Positions 53,434 through 63,500 of a DNA stretch of 64,000 bases are shown here, piece after piece; within the stretch, counting starts at the first letter, position 1, and the number at the start of each line of letters is the position of its first letter. The DNA is from Serpentinimonas barnesii. Lineage in GTDB: Bacteria > Pseudomonadota > Gammaproteobacteria > Burkholderiales > Burkholderiaceae_C. The position numbers were made by a program, and so were the translations under genes. Where the stretch lies: NCBI RefSeq assembly GCF_000696225.1, contig NZ_BAWN01000003.1, forward strand, positions 1 through 64,000, given 5' to 3'. The notes below the pieces were generated by a model that saw only the letters and a list, made by a program, of their open reading frames with translations, was not told the origin of the DNA and ran no database searches.

Positions 53434-54381
53434 ATGACCTTTGCCGCTGCGCCCGACCCCGCCTACGCCCTGATGCGCGATTGGACGCAGCGCTGGTCCG
53501 ACCTCGAAACCGATCTGGCGCGCCTGCTGCTGCACCCACACGCCGACAGCAATTTTTGCGCCCGCTTGCAGACGCTGCAAAAGCAGGCCCACAGCCTGTT
53601 GCAGCTCGACCCCGATGCCAGCCTGTACTGGCTGCTGCAACTCGCTGCCAGCACCAGCATCGGCTACAGCAGCTCGCACGCGCTGGTGTGCTGGGCCTTG
53701 TCGCGCTTGGTGGCTCCGGTGCTCGATTGCCCGCCCGCACAGCAGCTCAGCCTGGCACACGCCGCCCTGACCATGAACATCGCCATGACGCAGCTGCAAA
53801 ACACCTTGGCCGAGCAGCCCCGCGAACCCAGCGCCGAGCAGCGCGCCGCCATCGAGACCCACGCCGCCCGCAGCGCCCAGTGGTTGCGCGAGCTCGGCGT
53901 CACCGATGCCGACTGGTTGCACACGGTGGAGCTGCACCACGAACTCCAAGACGATCTCGACACCCCAACCCGCTTGCTGCAAGCGGTGGACCGCTACGCG
54001 GCGCAGATCAGCCCGCGCGAAACCCGTGCCGGGCGCTGCGTCACCGACTCGGGTCGGCAGGCCGTGGTCGCCCATGCTTCGGGGGCGGTCAACGCCATCG
54101 GTCACGCCCTGCTGCGCACAGTCGGCATTTGCCCGCCCGGCAGCTTTGTGCGCCTCGAAGACGAATCCACCGCCGTGGTGCTGCGCCGCACCGATCGGCC
54201 GGATGCGCCCTGGGTGGCGGGTGTGCTCGATGCCAGCGGGGCCGCGCTGGCCGACCCCACGCTCATCGACACCCGCCTTGATGGCTGCGGCATTGCCGCC
54301 GCTTTGGTGGCGCAAACGGTGCGGGTGCGGCTCAACCACGCCAGGCTGCTGCACCTGTCTCGCATCGCGCTGGCGCACTAG
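53434..54381 (+). CDS. Degenerate HD-GYP-like domain protein
   Basis: A 315-residue cytoplasmic protein with no membrane segment. Residues about 75-190 align with the HD-GYP pattern (YSSSHALVCWALSRL, then AALTMNIAMTQLQNTLAEQP, EQRAAIETHAARSAQWLREL and WLHTVELHHELQDDLDTP). The metal-binding His-Asp pair is replaced by Met-Asn, and no GYP motif follows HHE. It should therefore lack phosphodiesterase activity and may bind a nucleotide or protein. The C-terminal 110 residues are unrecognised. It starts 16 bases after yajQ, probably the same transcript. Confidence 0.65.
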   Translation: MTFAAAPDPAYALMRDWTQRWSDLETDLARLLLHPHADSNFCARLQTLQKQAHSLLQLDPDASLYWLLQLAASTSIGYSSSHALVCWALSRLVAPVLDCPPAQQLSLAHAALTMNIAMTQLQNTLAEQPREPSAEQRAAIETHAARSAQWLRELGVTDADWLHTVELHHELQDDLDTPTRLLQAVDRYAAQISPRETRAGRCVTDSGRQAVVAHASGAVNAIGHALLRTVGICPPGSFVRLEDESTAVVLRRTDRPDAPWVAGVLDASGAALADPTLIDTRLDGCGIAAALVAQTVRVRLNHARLLHLSRIALAH

Positions 54382-54413
54382 GCGGGGGCGGCAGCCGGGT
54401 GGGCTGCGCGGGC

Positions 54414-55046
54414 CTAGCTTTTTTTGCTGCCCACTTTGCTCTCTTGCCCCGCCAACAGGCGCTGGATGTTGCCCGAGTGGCGCCACAGCAGCAGCGCGCT
54501 CATGGCGGTGATGGCAATGCCCACCGCCGGTTGCACCTGCCACAAGGTGGTGCCCCCCAGCCAGTACAGCAGCGGCGCCGTCAACGCCGCCACAATGGCT
54601 GCCAAGGACGAGTAACGCAGGCCCACCAGCGTGAGCACCCACGCCCCCAGCACCGCCACACCCAGCCATGGCTCGAAGGCCAGCAGCACGCCAGCGGCGG
54701 TGGCCACGCCCTTGCCCCCCTGAAAACGCAGAAAAACCGGGTACAAGTGCCCAAGAAAAGCCGCCAAACCCACCAGCGCCACGGTGTTCCAGCCCAAGCC
54801 GAGCTGCGGCCCCCACTGCAGCACCAGCCACACCGGCAACCAGCCCTTGAAGGCGTCGAGCAACAGCGTCAGGGCTGCAGCCACCTTGTTGCCCGAGCGC
54901 AGCACGTTGGTGGCGCCCGGGTTTTGGCTGCCGTAGGTGCGTGGGTCGCTCAGGCCCATAAGCCGGCTCACGAGCACGGCAAAAGACAAAGAGCCCATCA
55001 AATAGGCCAGCACGAGCGCTGGCAACCAGAGCCAATCGGTCATCAT
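54414..55046 (-). CDS. plsY: Acyl-phosphate:glycerol-3-phosphate acyltransferase
   Basis: PlsY of 210 residues with five membrane helices. It uses acyl-phosphate to acylate glycerol 3-phosphate, the first step of phospholipid synthesis in most bacteria. The three conserved loops are visible: [20 protein letters not shown] followed by [33 protein letters not shown], and [20 protein letters not shown]. It converges on the HD-GYP-like gene and lies downstream of the aldo-keto reductase gene on the same strand, 19 bases after it. Confidence 0.95.
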   Translation of the reverse strand: MMTDWLWLPALVLAYLMGSLSFAVLVSRLMGLSDPRTYGSQNPGATNVLRSGNKVAAALTLLLDAFKGWLPVWLVLQWGPQLGLGWNTVALVGLAAFLGHLYPVFLRFQGGKGVATAAGVLLAFEPWLGVAVLGAWVLTLVGLRYSSLAAIVAALTAPLLYWLGGTTLWQVQPAVGIAITAMSALLLWRHSGNIQRLLAGQESKVGSKKS

Positions 55047-55065
55047 CGGGTGTTCCTGTCGCGCA

Positions 55066-56136
55066 TTACTGCGCCGGGTCGCGCATCTGCAGGCGAACGG
55101 CGTCGATCGCCGCCAGCAACGGGGCTGGCAACTGCGTGCCCCAGGCGTTTAGGCAGGCATCGAGCTGCGCCACCGACGTAACCCCGATCAAGGTGCTGGC
55201 CACCTGCCACTTGGTGTAGCAAAAGGCCAGCGCCATTTGGCTTGGGTCGAGGCCGTGTTCGCGCGCCAAGGCGTTGTAGCGCCGCGCCGCCTCCAGCGCG
55301 GCGGCACGGCCCCAGCGCTGCTGGCGCATGCTGGCAAAGCGCGCCATGCGACCCACCGAAGGGTCGACACCCTCAAAGCCGCTGGCGTCGTACTTGCCGG
55401 TGAGCAGGCCAAAACCCAGCGGCGAATACGCCAGCAAGCCCACCCCGAGCCGGTGCAGGGTTTCGTCGAGCCCATTTTCCACGCTGCGGTTGATCAGGCA
55501 ATAGGGGTTTTGCACGCTCGCCACGCGCGGCAGGCCGTGCTGCTCGGCTAGGCGCACGAACTCGTGCACACCGTAGGGGGTTTCGTTGGACAAGCCAATG
55601 GCGCGCACCTTGCCTTGCTGCACCAGTTGCGCCAGCGCCTGCAACTGCTCCAAGATCGAGGGGCAGGGCCGATCCCGGGCTGGCTCGTAGTAGAGCGTGC
55701 CAAACATCGGCACGTTGCGCGCCGGCCAGTGGATCTGATACAGGTCGATGACATCGGTACCCAGGCGGCGCAGGCTGTCTTCGCAAGCAGCCACGATCTC
55801 GGGCGCCGTCAGTCCGGTGTGCTCGCCCCGAATCCAGCTCATGCCGCGCGCAGGCCCGGCCACTTTGGTGGCCAGCAGCAGGCGCTGGCGCACCCCGGGG
55901 CGCGCCGCCAGCCATTGGCCGATGATGCGCTCGGTGGCGCCAAAGGTTTCGGCGCGCGGGGGCACCGAATACATTTCGGCGGTGTCAAAGAAGTTGACGC
56001 CGCGCTCAAGCGACCGGTCCATGATGGCAAAGGCTTCGGCCGGACCAACTTGCTCGCCAAAGGTCATGGTGCCCAGGCCAATCGCGGGCACGTGTAGGCC
56101 GCTTTGGCCGAGGGGGACAATTTTTATGGCTGACAT
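55066..56136 (-). CDS. Aldo/keto reductase (Tas-like)
   Basis: A 356-residue NADPH-dependent aldo-keto reductase. The catalytic tetrad is visible as D and Y in [20 protein letters not shown] in [20 protein letters not shown], and H in [40 protein letters not shown] is the usual substrate-loop region. The spacing and the long loops resemble E. coli Tas, but the substrate is not predictable. ATG 56136 starts a normal family N-terminus ([20 protein letters not shown]); the longer open frame crosses the tRNA-Leu gene and is wrong. Confidence 0.9.
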   Translation of the reverse strand: MSAIKIVPLGQSGLHVPAIGLGTMTFGEQVGPAEAFAIMDRSLERGVNFFDTAEMYSVPPRAETFGATERIIGQWLAARPGVRQRLLLATKVAGPARGMSWIRGEHTGLTAPEIVAACEDSLRRLGTDVIDLYQIHWPARNVPMFGTLYYEPARDRPCPSILEQLQALAQLVQQGKVRAIGLSNETPYGVHEFVRLAEQHGLPRVASVQNPYCLINRSVENGLDETLHRLGVGLLAYSPLGFGLLTGKYDASGFEGVDPSVGRMARFASMRQQRWGRAAALEAARRYNALAREHGLDPSQMALAFCYTKWQVASTLIGVTSVAQLDACLNAWGTQLPAPLLAAIDAVRLQMRDPAQ

Positions 56137-56165
56137 GCAAACTCCATGAACTGCCCACACCGATG

Positions 56166-56258
56166 TGGTGCCCCGAGCCGGAATCGAACCGGCACGCCGC
56201 TTATGCAGCAAGCGGCGGATTTTAAGTCCGCTGTGTCTACCTGTTTCACCATCGGGGC
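56166..56258 (-). tRNA. tRNA-Leu (TAA)
   Basis: A 93-base class II tRNA with acceptor GCCCCGA/TCGGGGC, encoded CCA and anticodon TAA in GACTTAAAATC. The long variable arm forms a 7-bp stem (CGCCGCTTGCTGCATAAGCG region), a little longer than in E. coli tRNA-Leu(UAA). It lies 30 bases upstream of the aldo-keto reductase start. Confidence 0.96.
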
Positions 56259-56314
56259 GCAAGCGAACGATTCTAGCGCCCGGCAAGGCGACCCGGCAGG
56301 AGGCATCCGAGTCT

Positions 56315-56929
56315 TCAAGCCGCGCGCGGACTCCCCTTGACCAGCGCCAGATAGGCGTGCCGGGTCGCGGGGGCGATGGCATCGAGCACCTGCTCGTAGG
56401 CGGTGCGGTGGCGCGCCAGCAGGCGGATCGAGGCCACGGTGCGCGACTTGCAAAACCAGTGGCAGGTGTGCTGAAACAGCATCAGCTCGGCCAGCAGGGT
56501 GTGGGCGCGCACCTTGGCGCTGCGCTGCCCGTGGTTGGCCACGGCGGCTTGCATGGCGTCGGCGTGCACGCGCAAGACGGCGCGCAAATCGAGCGTAGAC
56601 TGGGGCAGCCAGCGCTCGATCATGGGCAAACTAAAGCGACAAAGGCGGGTTTGCTCGGGCGGCAAGCGGCTCATGTCGGCGGCAAAGTCGCTCAACTGCT
56701 GCGCCAGTTGCGCCTCGGCCTCGCCCAACGCGGCCCACATCGGGGCGCGGCGCTCGGCCTCGGGTTCACCCAGGGCGCGCAAGTAGCCGTGGTTGAGTTG
56801 CTCCATCAGCTTTTCGATCTGGTAGCGGCGCAAGTGGCTGCCCAGCAAGGCGATGCGCGCGCGCTCGCTGCGGCCTTTGAGCGTGAAGTAGCCCAGTCCC
56901 AACAAGAAAGCAATCAGAAAAGCGTCCAT
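56315..56929 (-). CDS. Conserved hypothetical membrane-anchored protein
   Basis: A 204-residue protein that I do not recognise. The N-terminal 16 residues (MDAFLIAFLLGLGYFT) form a membrane anchor or uncleaved signal. The rest is helical and rich in Ala, Arg and Glu: RRYQIEKLMEQLNHGYLRAL, EAQLAQQLSDFAADMSRLPP, RAHTLLAELMLFQHTCHWFC. No enzyme motif is visible. It follows the permuted GTPase gene by seven bases, so it is probably in the same operon. ATG 56929 was chosen because the membrane segment begins there. Confidence 0.7.
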   Translation of the reverse strand: MDAFLIAFLLGLGYFTLKGRSERARIALLGSHLRRYQIEKLMEQLNHGYLRALGEPEAERRAPMWAALGEAEAQLAQQLSDFAADMSRLPPEQTRLCRFSLPMIERWLPQSTLDLRAVLRVHADAMQAAVANHGQRSAKVRAHTLLAELMLFQHTCHWFCKSRTVASIRLLARHRTAYEQVLDAIAPATRHAYLALVKGSPRAA

Positions 56930-56936
56930 GGGGGGC

Positions 56937-57887
56937 TCAGTCGTGGGTGGCGCGGACCAATGGGGGTTTGGCCAAGCGGGCCGCAGCGCGTTCGGCGGCG
57001 CGCTCGGCCTCAACTTGCTGGGCCGCGTGCAGCCACTGGGCAAATTGCTGCGGCGATTCGAGCGTGATGGGCCCCAAGGCGGCGCTGCGAAAATCGCTCA
57101 ACAGCACCTCGGCGGCTTTTTGGGTGTTCAGGCGCCCGCCGGGAAGCAGGCAGCCCCGGCGCTGGCCGATGGCTTGCAGCAGCGCGTCTTCGGGCAAGGC
57201 GGCAATCTGCTGCACCGACAGCGGCAGTTGGTAGCGCGCCTGCAGCAACGCGGCGTAGGGCTGGCGCAGCCGCAGCAGCAGTTCCAACGCCACGCTTTCT
57301 TCGTCGTAGGCGTTGCGCCCCACCGCCCCGCTGGCGGCCAACAGATAGCCGCTTTCGGGCACGATGATCTTGGGCCACAGCACGCCCGGGGTGTCGTAGA
57401 GGTAAAAATCGTCGGCCAGCAAAATGCGCTGCTCCGCCCGCGTAACCCCAGCTTCGTCGGCAACACGGGTGGCGCGCTTGCCCACCAAGGTGTTGATGAG
57501 GGTCGATTTGCCCACATTGGGGATGCCGCCGATGAGCACCCGCATGGGCTTGGCTAGCCCGCCGCGCCTGGGTGCCAGCTCGTGGCAAGCGCCGATCAGG
57601 GCGCGCGCCGGCCCGGCCATGCCGGCATCGAGGCCAATGGCGCGCGTGCGTGGCTGGGCGTTGTAATGTTCCAACCAAGCTTGCGTCAGGGCTGGGTCGG
57701 CCAAGTCCTGCTTGTTGAGAATTTTCAGCGTCGGCTTGGGGCCAATCAGGCGCGCCAGCATTGGGTTGGCGCTTGAGCCCGGCAACCGCGCATCGAGCAG
57801 CTCGATCACCACGTCGATGGACTTGAGGCGCTCGGCGATCGCTTTTTGCGTCGCGTGCATGTGCCCGGGAAACCATTGCACCGCCAT
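56937..57887 (-). CDS. ylqF: Circularly permuted ribosome-biogenesis GTPase (YlqF/RbgA family)
   Basis: A 316-residue YlqF/RbgA-type GTPase. Motif order is permuted: G4 (KILNKQDLAD) precedes G1 (IGGIPNVGKSTLINTL) and G3 (LYDTPGVLWPK), and the family start WFPGHMHATQKAIAERLKSI with DVVIELLDARLPGSS is intact. RbgA assists late 50S assembly in Bacillus; in proteobacteria the role is less clear. The Ala/Glu-rich C-terminus is long. The upstream gene (HAD phosphatase) is 28 bases away... on the opposite side of its start, same strand. Confidence 0.93.
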   Translation of the reverse strand: MAVQWFPGHMHATQKAIAERLKSIDVVIELLDARLPGSSANPMLARLIGPKPTLKILNKQDLADPALTQAWLEHYNAQPRTRAIGLDAGMAGPARALIGACHELAPRRGGLAKPMRVLIGGIPNVGKSTLINTLVGKRATRVADEAGVTRAEQRILLADDFYLYDTPGVLWPKIIVPESGYLLAASGAVGRNAYDEESVALELLLRLRQPYAALLQARYQLPLSVQQIAALPEDALLQAIGQRRGCLLPGGRLNTQKAAEVLLSDFRSAALGPITLESPQQFAQWLHAAQQVEAERAAERAAARLAKPPLVRATHD

Positions 57888-57914
57888 ATCGTGTTCTTTC
57901 TGGTGCGCGAAGGT

Positions 57915-58574
57915 TTAGGCGTGCGCGGCCAACCAAGCGCGCAGCTCGGCCACCGAATGCGCCACGTGCAGGGGCTGCAGGGCCTCGAAATGCGCATGGT
58001 CGTGGGCGCCGTAGCTCACGCCCACACTGGCGCAGCCGGCGTTGCGCGCCATTTGCAAATCGTGCGTGGTGTCGCCGATCATGAGCGTGCGCTCGGGGGC
58101 GGTGTCAAAAGTTTGCATGAGCTCGTGCAGCATCAGGGGGTGCGGCTTGCCGGCGGTTTCGTCGGCGGTGCGCGAGCCATCGAACACCCCTTGCAACTGC
58201 ACCGATTGCAACGCTTCGTCGAGGCCACGGCGGCTTTTTCCCGTGGCCACCACCAGCAGGTGCTGGCGCTGGCGCAATTCGGCCAGCAGCGCCAGCACCC
58301 CATCAAACAAGGTCAGCTCGTGCTGCTGCGCCAGGTAATGCTGCTGGTAGCGCTGGCCCAACAGGGGGTAGCGCTCGGGAGGCACATCGGGCGCGACATG
58401 CGCCAGCGCCTGCATCAGGCCCATGCCGATCACCCAAGCGGCCTGCTCGTCGCTGGGCACCCGGCCGCCGACGTCGCTCACCGCAGCCTGGATCGCGCGC
58501 ACGATCTGCGCGGTGGAATCGAACAGGGTGCCGTCCCAGTCGAAGGCGATGAGGTCGAATTGACGCGGGCGCAT
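57915..58574 (-). CDS. gph: HAD-family phosphatase (phosphoglycolate phosphatase-like)
   Basis: A 219-residue HAD hydrolase of the Gph type. Motif I is IAFDWDGTLFDSTAQIVRAI with both catalytic Asp residues, motif II is LLVVATGKSRRGLDEAL, and motif III/IV is GKPHPLMLHELM followed by TLMIGDTTHDLQMARNAGC. The helical cap domain (about 20-90) is present. Phosphoglycolate is a likely but unproven substrate; in Burkholderiales this gene is often near rluC and rne, as here. ATG 58574 was selected because the upstream open frame is low-complexity. Confidence 0.85.
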   Translation of the reverse strand: MRPRQFDLIAFDWDGTLFDSTAQIVRAIQAAVSDVGGRVPSDEQAAWVIGMGLMQALAHVAPDVPPERYPLLGQRYQQHYLAQQHELTLFDGVLALLAELRQRQHLLVVATGKSRRGLDEALQSVQLQGVFDGSRTADETAGKPHPLMLHELMQTFDTAPERTLMIGDTTHDLQMARNAGCASVGVSYGAHDHAHFEALQPLHVAHSVAELRAWLAAHA

Positions 58575-58749
58575 GGGACGGAAAAGAAAAAAGGGGCGGG
58601 CAAACCGGAGGGGCGCGACTGCAAACGGCGCCGCAACGACAAAGGGCGCAGCGCGCGCCCTTTGAATCGGCAGCGCGCAGCGCGCCCGAAGGCAAGCTGC
58701 GGCACGCCGCGCATTATCGCAGAACGGCTGCGCCAGCGCAGCCGCGCGC

Positions 58750-59046
58750 TCAAATGCGGTAGTTTTCGATGTTTTTGCCCTCGGCTTGCAGGGCCCGCAC
58801 CCACTCGGGCTTGCGCCCCGGCCCGCCAGACCAGGTTTCGCCGTTGGGGCCTTTGAATTTGGCCGGGGCTTTGGCGCGCGCACCGGCTTTGCGCACGGCA
58901 GCGCCCAAGTCTTCGAGCGTAATGCCGTGCTCTTTCATGGTGGCCTTGATGCCCACAATAACATTGGCCAATTCCTGCTTGCGCACCTGTTCGGCTTGCA
59001 GCAGCAGGGCTTCGGCTTGGGCTTTGAGTTCGGCGTAGGTTGCCAT
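58750..59046 (-). CDS. H-NS-like nucleoid protein
   Basis: A 98-residue H-NS histone-family protein (shorter than the 137-residue enterobacterial form). An N-terminal coiled coil for oligomerisation (about 1-45: YAELKAQAEALLLQAEQVRK) is followed by a basic linker and the C-terminal DNA-binding domain KFKGPNGETWSGGPGRKPEW, with the G-G-R-G-R-like minor-groove hook as GGPGRKP. It probably silences AT-rich acquired DNA. It stands between the gph-like gene and rluC with its own spacer; there are few operons for this gene in relatives. Confidence 0.92.
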   Translation of the reverse strand: MATYAELKAQAEALLLQAEQVRKQELANVIVGIKATMKEHGITLEDLGAAVRKAGARAKAPAKFKGPNGETWSGGPGRKPEWVRALQAEGKNIENYRI

Positions 59047-59091
59047 ATCGGGGTTCCTTTAACGGAAAGTTAACAAGAGCCTCGATTGTAA

Positions 59092-60096
59092 TCACAAAAA
59101 GCGCTGGCAATCGGTCCAATCCAACAAATCGCGTGGCAAAGCCGCTTGCAGTTGCAACTCCTGCCCGTGCAAAGGGTGCGCGAAACGCAATTGCCAGGCG
59201 TGCAAAAACATGCGCTTGCCACCGAGTTTTTGCAAGGCGCGGTTCCAGCCAAAGTCACCGTATTTGTCATCGCCCGCGATCGGGTGCCCGGCGTGCGACA
59301 AATGGACCCGAATCTGGTGCGTGCGCCCGGTTTTAATCGTCACGGCCAGCAGCGTCGCCATTTGCGCCGCGCCCGTGTCATCGGTGTCGCCCAAAGCCAA
59401 CTGCCCGAGCACGCGCACCAAGCTGATCGAGCGCATGCCCTGCGGGTCGTGCTCGTCGGTGACGCGCACCCGGCGCTCGCCATCGGGCAGCAAATACTTG
59501 TGCAAGGGCCAGTCGAGCACCTTGAGCCGGTCCGGCCAGACCCCCTTGACCAGGGCCAAATAGGTTTTGCCCATGCTGCGTTGGCGCAATTGGTCTTGCA
59601 ACGTGCGCAGCACACTGCGTTTTTTGGCCACCAGCAAAATGCCGCTGGTGTCGCGGTCCAGCCGGTGCACCAACTCCAGCAGCGGCGCCTGGGGCCGGGC
59701 CCGGCGCAACTGCTCGATCACGCCAAACGAAACCCCGCTGCCACCGTGCACCGCCACCCCGGCGGGCTTGTCGATGGCCAACAGGGCGTCGTCCTCGAAG
59801 AGCACGGGGAACTCGCGCGGCGGCGCGGCGCTTGGCCCGTCGGCCTGCGCGCCGGCGCTCACGGGCAAGCGCAGCGGCGGTATGCGCAGCACGTCGCCCG
59901 TCGCAACCCGGCTGTCGGCCTGCACCCGGCCCTTGTTGCGCCGCACCTCACCAGAGCGTATGACGCGGTAGATCAGGCTTTTGGGCGCGCCTTTGAGCTC
60001 GCGCAGCAGGTAGTTGTCGAGCCGCTGGCCGTCGGATTCGGCATCGACCACAAGCTGGCGCACGCCAGCACTGGAATTGTTTATAATGGTTGTCAC
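59092..60096 (-). CDS. rluC: 23S rRNA pseudouridine synthase (RluC-like)
   Basis: A 334-residue RluA-family pseudouridine synthase. An N-terminal S4 domain (about 17-75; DGQRLDNYLLRELKGAPKSL, RVIRSGEVRRNKGR) precedes the catalytic domain with the Asp in LVHRLDRDTSGILLVAKKRS. HPIAGDDKYGDFGWNRAL and KRMFLHAWQLRFAHPL are conserved in RluC, which modifies U955, U2504 and U2580 of 23S rRNA in E. coli. It is divergent from rne, as in E. coli, which supports the RluC assignment over RluD. Confidence 0.93.
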   Translation of the reverse strand: MTTIINNSSAGVRQLVVDAESDGQRLDNYLLRELKGAPKSLIYRVIRSGEVRRNKGRVQADSRVATGDVLRIPPLRLPVSAGAQADGPSAAPPREFPVLFEDDALLAIDKPAGVAVHGGSGVSFGVIEQLRRARPQAPLLELVHRLDRDTSGILLVAKKRSVLRTLQDQLRQRSMGKTYLALVKGVWPDRLKVLDWPLHKYLLPDGERRVRVTDEHDPQGMRSISLVRVLGQLALGDTDDTGAAQMATLLAVTIKTGRTHQIRVHLSHAGHPIAGDDKYGDFGWNRALQKLGGKRMFLHAWQLRFAHPLHGQELQLQAALPRDLLDWTDCQRFL

Positions 60097-60592
60097 CAGA
60101 GTCGATGGTTTGGTGTTTGAGCAGCCTTGGAATCAGCTTACGATTTTAAGGGCACGCGCCGCCGCCCCCGACTCGGTAACAAGTTGCCAGCCCTGCCCTT
60201 TCGTGCCGCCCCGCCTTGGCAGCAGCGAAGCCGCCCACAGCGGCCGCACGAACCGCAGGACCAGTCGACGTCGTCGAAACGAACCCGATACGGAATACCC
60301 CAAACGTCCAGCCCGCGCACACTGCGCCGGGCTGGACGCGGACCAAAGTGAAACCAAAGCCCCACTGGCAGACGCTGTGACAGCCCCCCACTGGCCCCCT
60401 TTGATCACCGCCCTCCACGCGCCCATGCCTTGGCAGGTTTGAGGCTGCGCGGTCGCGCCCAAGCAGCCGACCGCTCAGCCCATCTTGCGCCCAGGCTCTC
60501 CGGCAATTCCTCCTCGTTCGCACGCCGCACGTTGGCCGCTGGCCGTGCGCCCCACTTGGGGCATGTTGTGCATCACACCGAGGAATGTTTTT
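60097..60592. promoter_or_regulatory. Long divergent rluC-rne intergenic region and rne leader
   Basis: This 496-base region separates rluC from rne and holds no gene that I can support. E. coli rne likewise has a long 5' untranslated region that mediates autoregulation by RNase E, so a similar leader is likely. A TATAAT at 60082-60087 lies just inside the rluC start, but no -35 match is at normal spacing. The region is GC-rich, with structured-looking stretches around 60150-60260 and 60300-60420. Confidence 0.6.
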
Positions 60593-63500
60593 ATGAAACG
60601 CATGTTGATCAACGCCACCCAAGCCGAAGAACGGCGGTTGGCAATCGTAGACGGGCAAAAGCTGCTCGACTACGAAATCGAAATCGAAGGGCGCGAACAG
60701 CGCAAAGGCAATATCTACAAGGCCGTGGTGACGCGCGTCGAGCCCTCGCTAGAGGCCTGTTTCGTGGATTACGGCGAAGACCGCCAGGGCTTTTTGCCCT
60801 TCAAGGAAATCGGGCGCCAATATTTCCAGGGCAATGCCTCGCCCTCCCAGGCGCGCATCCAGGACGTGATCAAAGAAGGCCAGGAACTGCTGGTTCAGAT
60901 CGAAAAAGAAGAGCGCGGCAACAAAGGTGCGGCGCTCACCACCTTCGTCAGCCTGGCCGGGCGCTACGTGGTGCTGATGCCCAACAACCCGCGCGGCGGC
61001 GGCGTAAGCCGGCGCATCGAAGGCGACGAACGGGCCGAACTCAAGGCGGTGCTGGACCAGCTCGACTACCCGGGCGGCATGAGCATCATCGCGCGCACCG
61101 CTGGCATCGGCCGCGAAGCGGGTGAATTGCAATGGGATTTGAACTACCTGCTCAAGCTCTGGAACGCCATCGACGGCGCCGCCAAAGCCGGCAAGGGCGC
61201 GTTCCTGATTTACCAGGAATCGAGCCTGGTGATCCGCGCCATTCGCGACTATTTCAACAGCCAGATCGGTGAAATCCTGATCGACACCGACGACATCTAC
61301 GAGCAGGCGCACCAGTTCATGAGCCACGTGATGCCCGAACATGGGCATCGGGTGAAGCGCTACCGCGACGACGCGCCGCTGTTTTCGCGTTTCCAGATCG
61401 AACACCAGATTGAAACCGCCTACAGCCGCACGGTGCAACTGCCCAGCGGCGGCGCGATCGTGATCGACCAGACCGAAGCGCTGGTGGCGGTGGACGTGAA
61501 CTCGGCGCGCTCCATCAAGGGCGGCGACATCGAGGAAACCGCGCTGCGCACCAACCTCGAGGCCGCCGACGAAGTGGCGCGCCAAGCCCGGCTGCGCGAT
61601 TTGGGCGGCCTGCTGGTGATCGACTTCATCGACATGGAAGAATCGCGCAACCGGCGCGATGTAGAAAACCGCCTGCGCGATGCGCTGCGCCAAGACCGCG
61701 CCCGGGTGCAGTTCAGCGCCATCAGCAAGTTTGGCCTGCTGGAAATGAGCCGCCAGCGCCTGCGCCCGACCCTGGCCGAAGGGGCCTCCATCCCCTGCCC
61801 GCGCTGCGGCGGCTCGGGCCATATCCGCGACACCGAGAGCTCGGCGCTGCAGATTTTGCGCGTGATCCAAGAAGAATCGCTCAAAGACGGCACCGCCGCC
61901 GTGTTCGTGCAGGTGCCGGTTGAAGTGGCGAGCTTTTTGCTCAACGAAAAACGCACCGAGATCACCAAGATCGAGCTGCGCCAACGCATCAACGTGCTGC
62001 TGGTGCCCAACAAATCGCTCGACACCCCGCACTACAAGCTCGAACGACTCAAGCACGACGACCCGCGCCTGGACAAACTCGACGCCAGCTACCGGCTGGC
62101 CGAAGAAATCGACGACGTGGCCACCGTGACCCGGCGCAGCCACGAGCGCGCCAACAAGCAAGAGCCGCTGATCAAGGGCGTGCTGCCCGATGGCCCGGCG
62201 CCGCAATCTGCGGCCAAGGCCAGCCCGGCCGAAGCCCCAGTTGCGCCTGTGGCTCCTGTGGCGGCTGCCGCTGCGGGCGCAACCCATGCCGCCACGCCGC
62301 GCGCTGGCGCCGCCCATGCGGCTGTGCCTGCTGCAGCGCCGAGTGGTTTCATGGCCTGGTTCAAGCGCTTGCTGGGCCTGGAGTCGAGCGCAGCGCCTGC
62401 TGCGGGCAGCGTGGCACCGGCCACCCCGGCCAGCCCCACACCCGCCACTTCATCTGCCCGTGCCGAACTTGGGCGTGGCGGACGTGGGGGCGCAGGGCGC
62501 GGCCGCAATGGTGAGCGCGGTGAACGCGGTGATCGGGGTCCGCGGCCTGAAGGCGCTAGCGAGGCCGCAGTCCGTGGTGGCGAACGCGGCAGCCGCGGGG
62601 AGCGCAGCGAGCGGGGCGAACGCCCTGGCCGTACTGAGGGCCGCATTGAAGGGCGTGCCGATTCCGCCACCGAGGGCCGCGAGCCCCGCGCCGAGCGTGG
62701 CAGCGCCCGCGCCGAAGCCGGCGAGCGCACCGAACGCAGCGAGGCACGCCGCCCTGCGCGCTCGGATCGCCCGGAGCGCGAAGGCCGCAGCGAACGCGAG
62801 GGCCGTGAGCCACGCGAACCCCGCGAAGGCCGGCGTGAGGGCAGCGAGGCCCAAGCCAGCAGCGCCCCTGCAAACCCAGACGGTGACATGAGCCCTGCCA
62901 GCACAGGCACAGGCACCGGCAGCGAGACCCCACGGCGCGAGCGCGGTGGGCGTGGCCGCGGTGGCGAAGGCCGACGCGGCGCCAGCGCCAGCAACGAGGT
63001 CAATGCCTCGGCTGCTGCCGCCGACACCAGCGCCGAACTCCCCTTGACCGACGCTGCGCCAGCCGATGAGTCGGGTACTCAGCAGCCGCCCAGCGAGCGC
63101 GAGGCCGAAGGCACCGGCAGCCGCCGCCGCAGCCGCGACCGCTACGGGCGTGACCGGCGCGAGCGCGCCGCTGGTGCAGAGGCCAGCGACAGCGCCGACC
63201 AGACCGATGCAAGCGCATCCAGCAAGGCCAGCGCAAGCGATGACACATCGGCTGCCGCTGCCCCTGCCACCGAAGCCGGCCAAGATGCCCAAGAGCAACC
63301 GCGCTCCTACTTCAGCCGACCCAGCAGCCAGGCCGCAGACGCTGCGCCTGTGGCAGCCGATGCACCCGTGGCCCCCAGCAGCGCCGCCGCGCCCGCACCC
63401 CGCCCCAGCGCGGTGACCGATGCGGCAAGCGCTGAGCTGCCCGCAGCGGCCCCTGCGCCAGCGCCCGCCGCTGCGGCGGCCGCTTTGGCCACCGCGCCCA

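Noticed and set aside
60082-60087. TATAAT as the rne promoter -10 box
   Set aside because: No acceptable -35 hexamer lies 16-18 bases upstream, and it falls within the first codons of rluC; kept only as a remark.
60749-62317. 522-codon minus-strand open frame opposite rne, and further antisense frames at 62089-63595
   Set aside because: Antisense to the conserved catalytic and low-complexity parts of RNase E; Arg/Gly/Ala-rich shadows.
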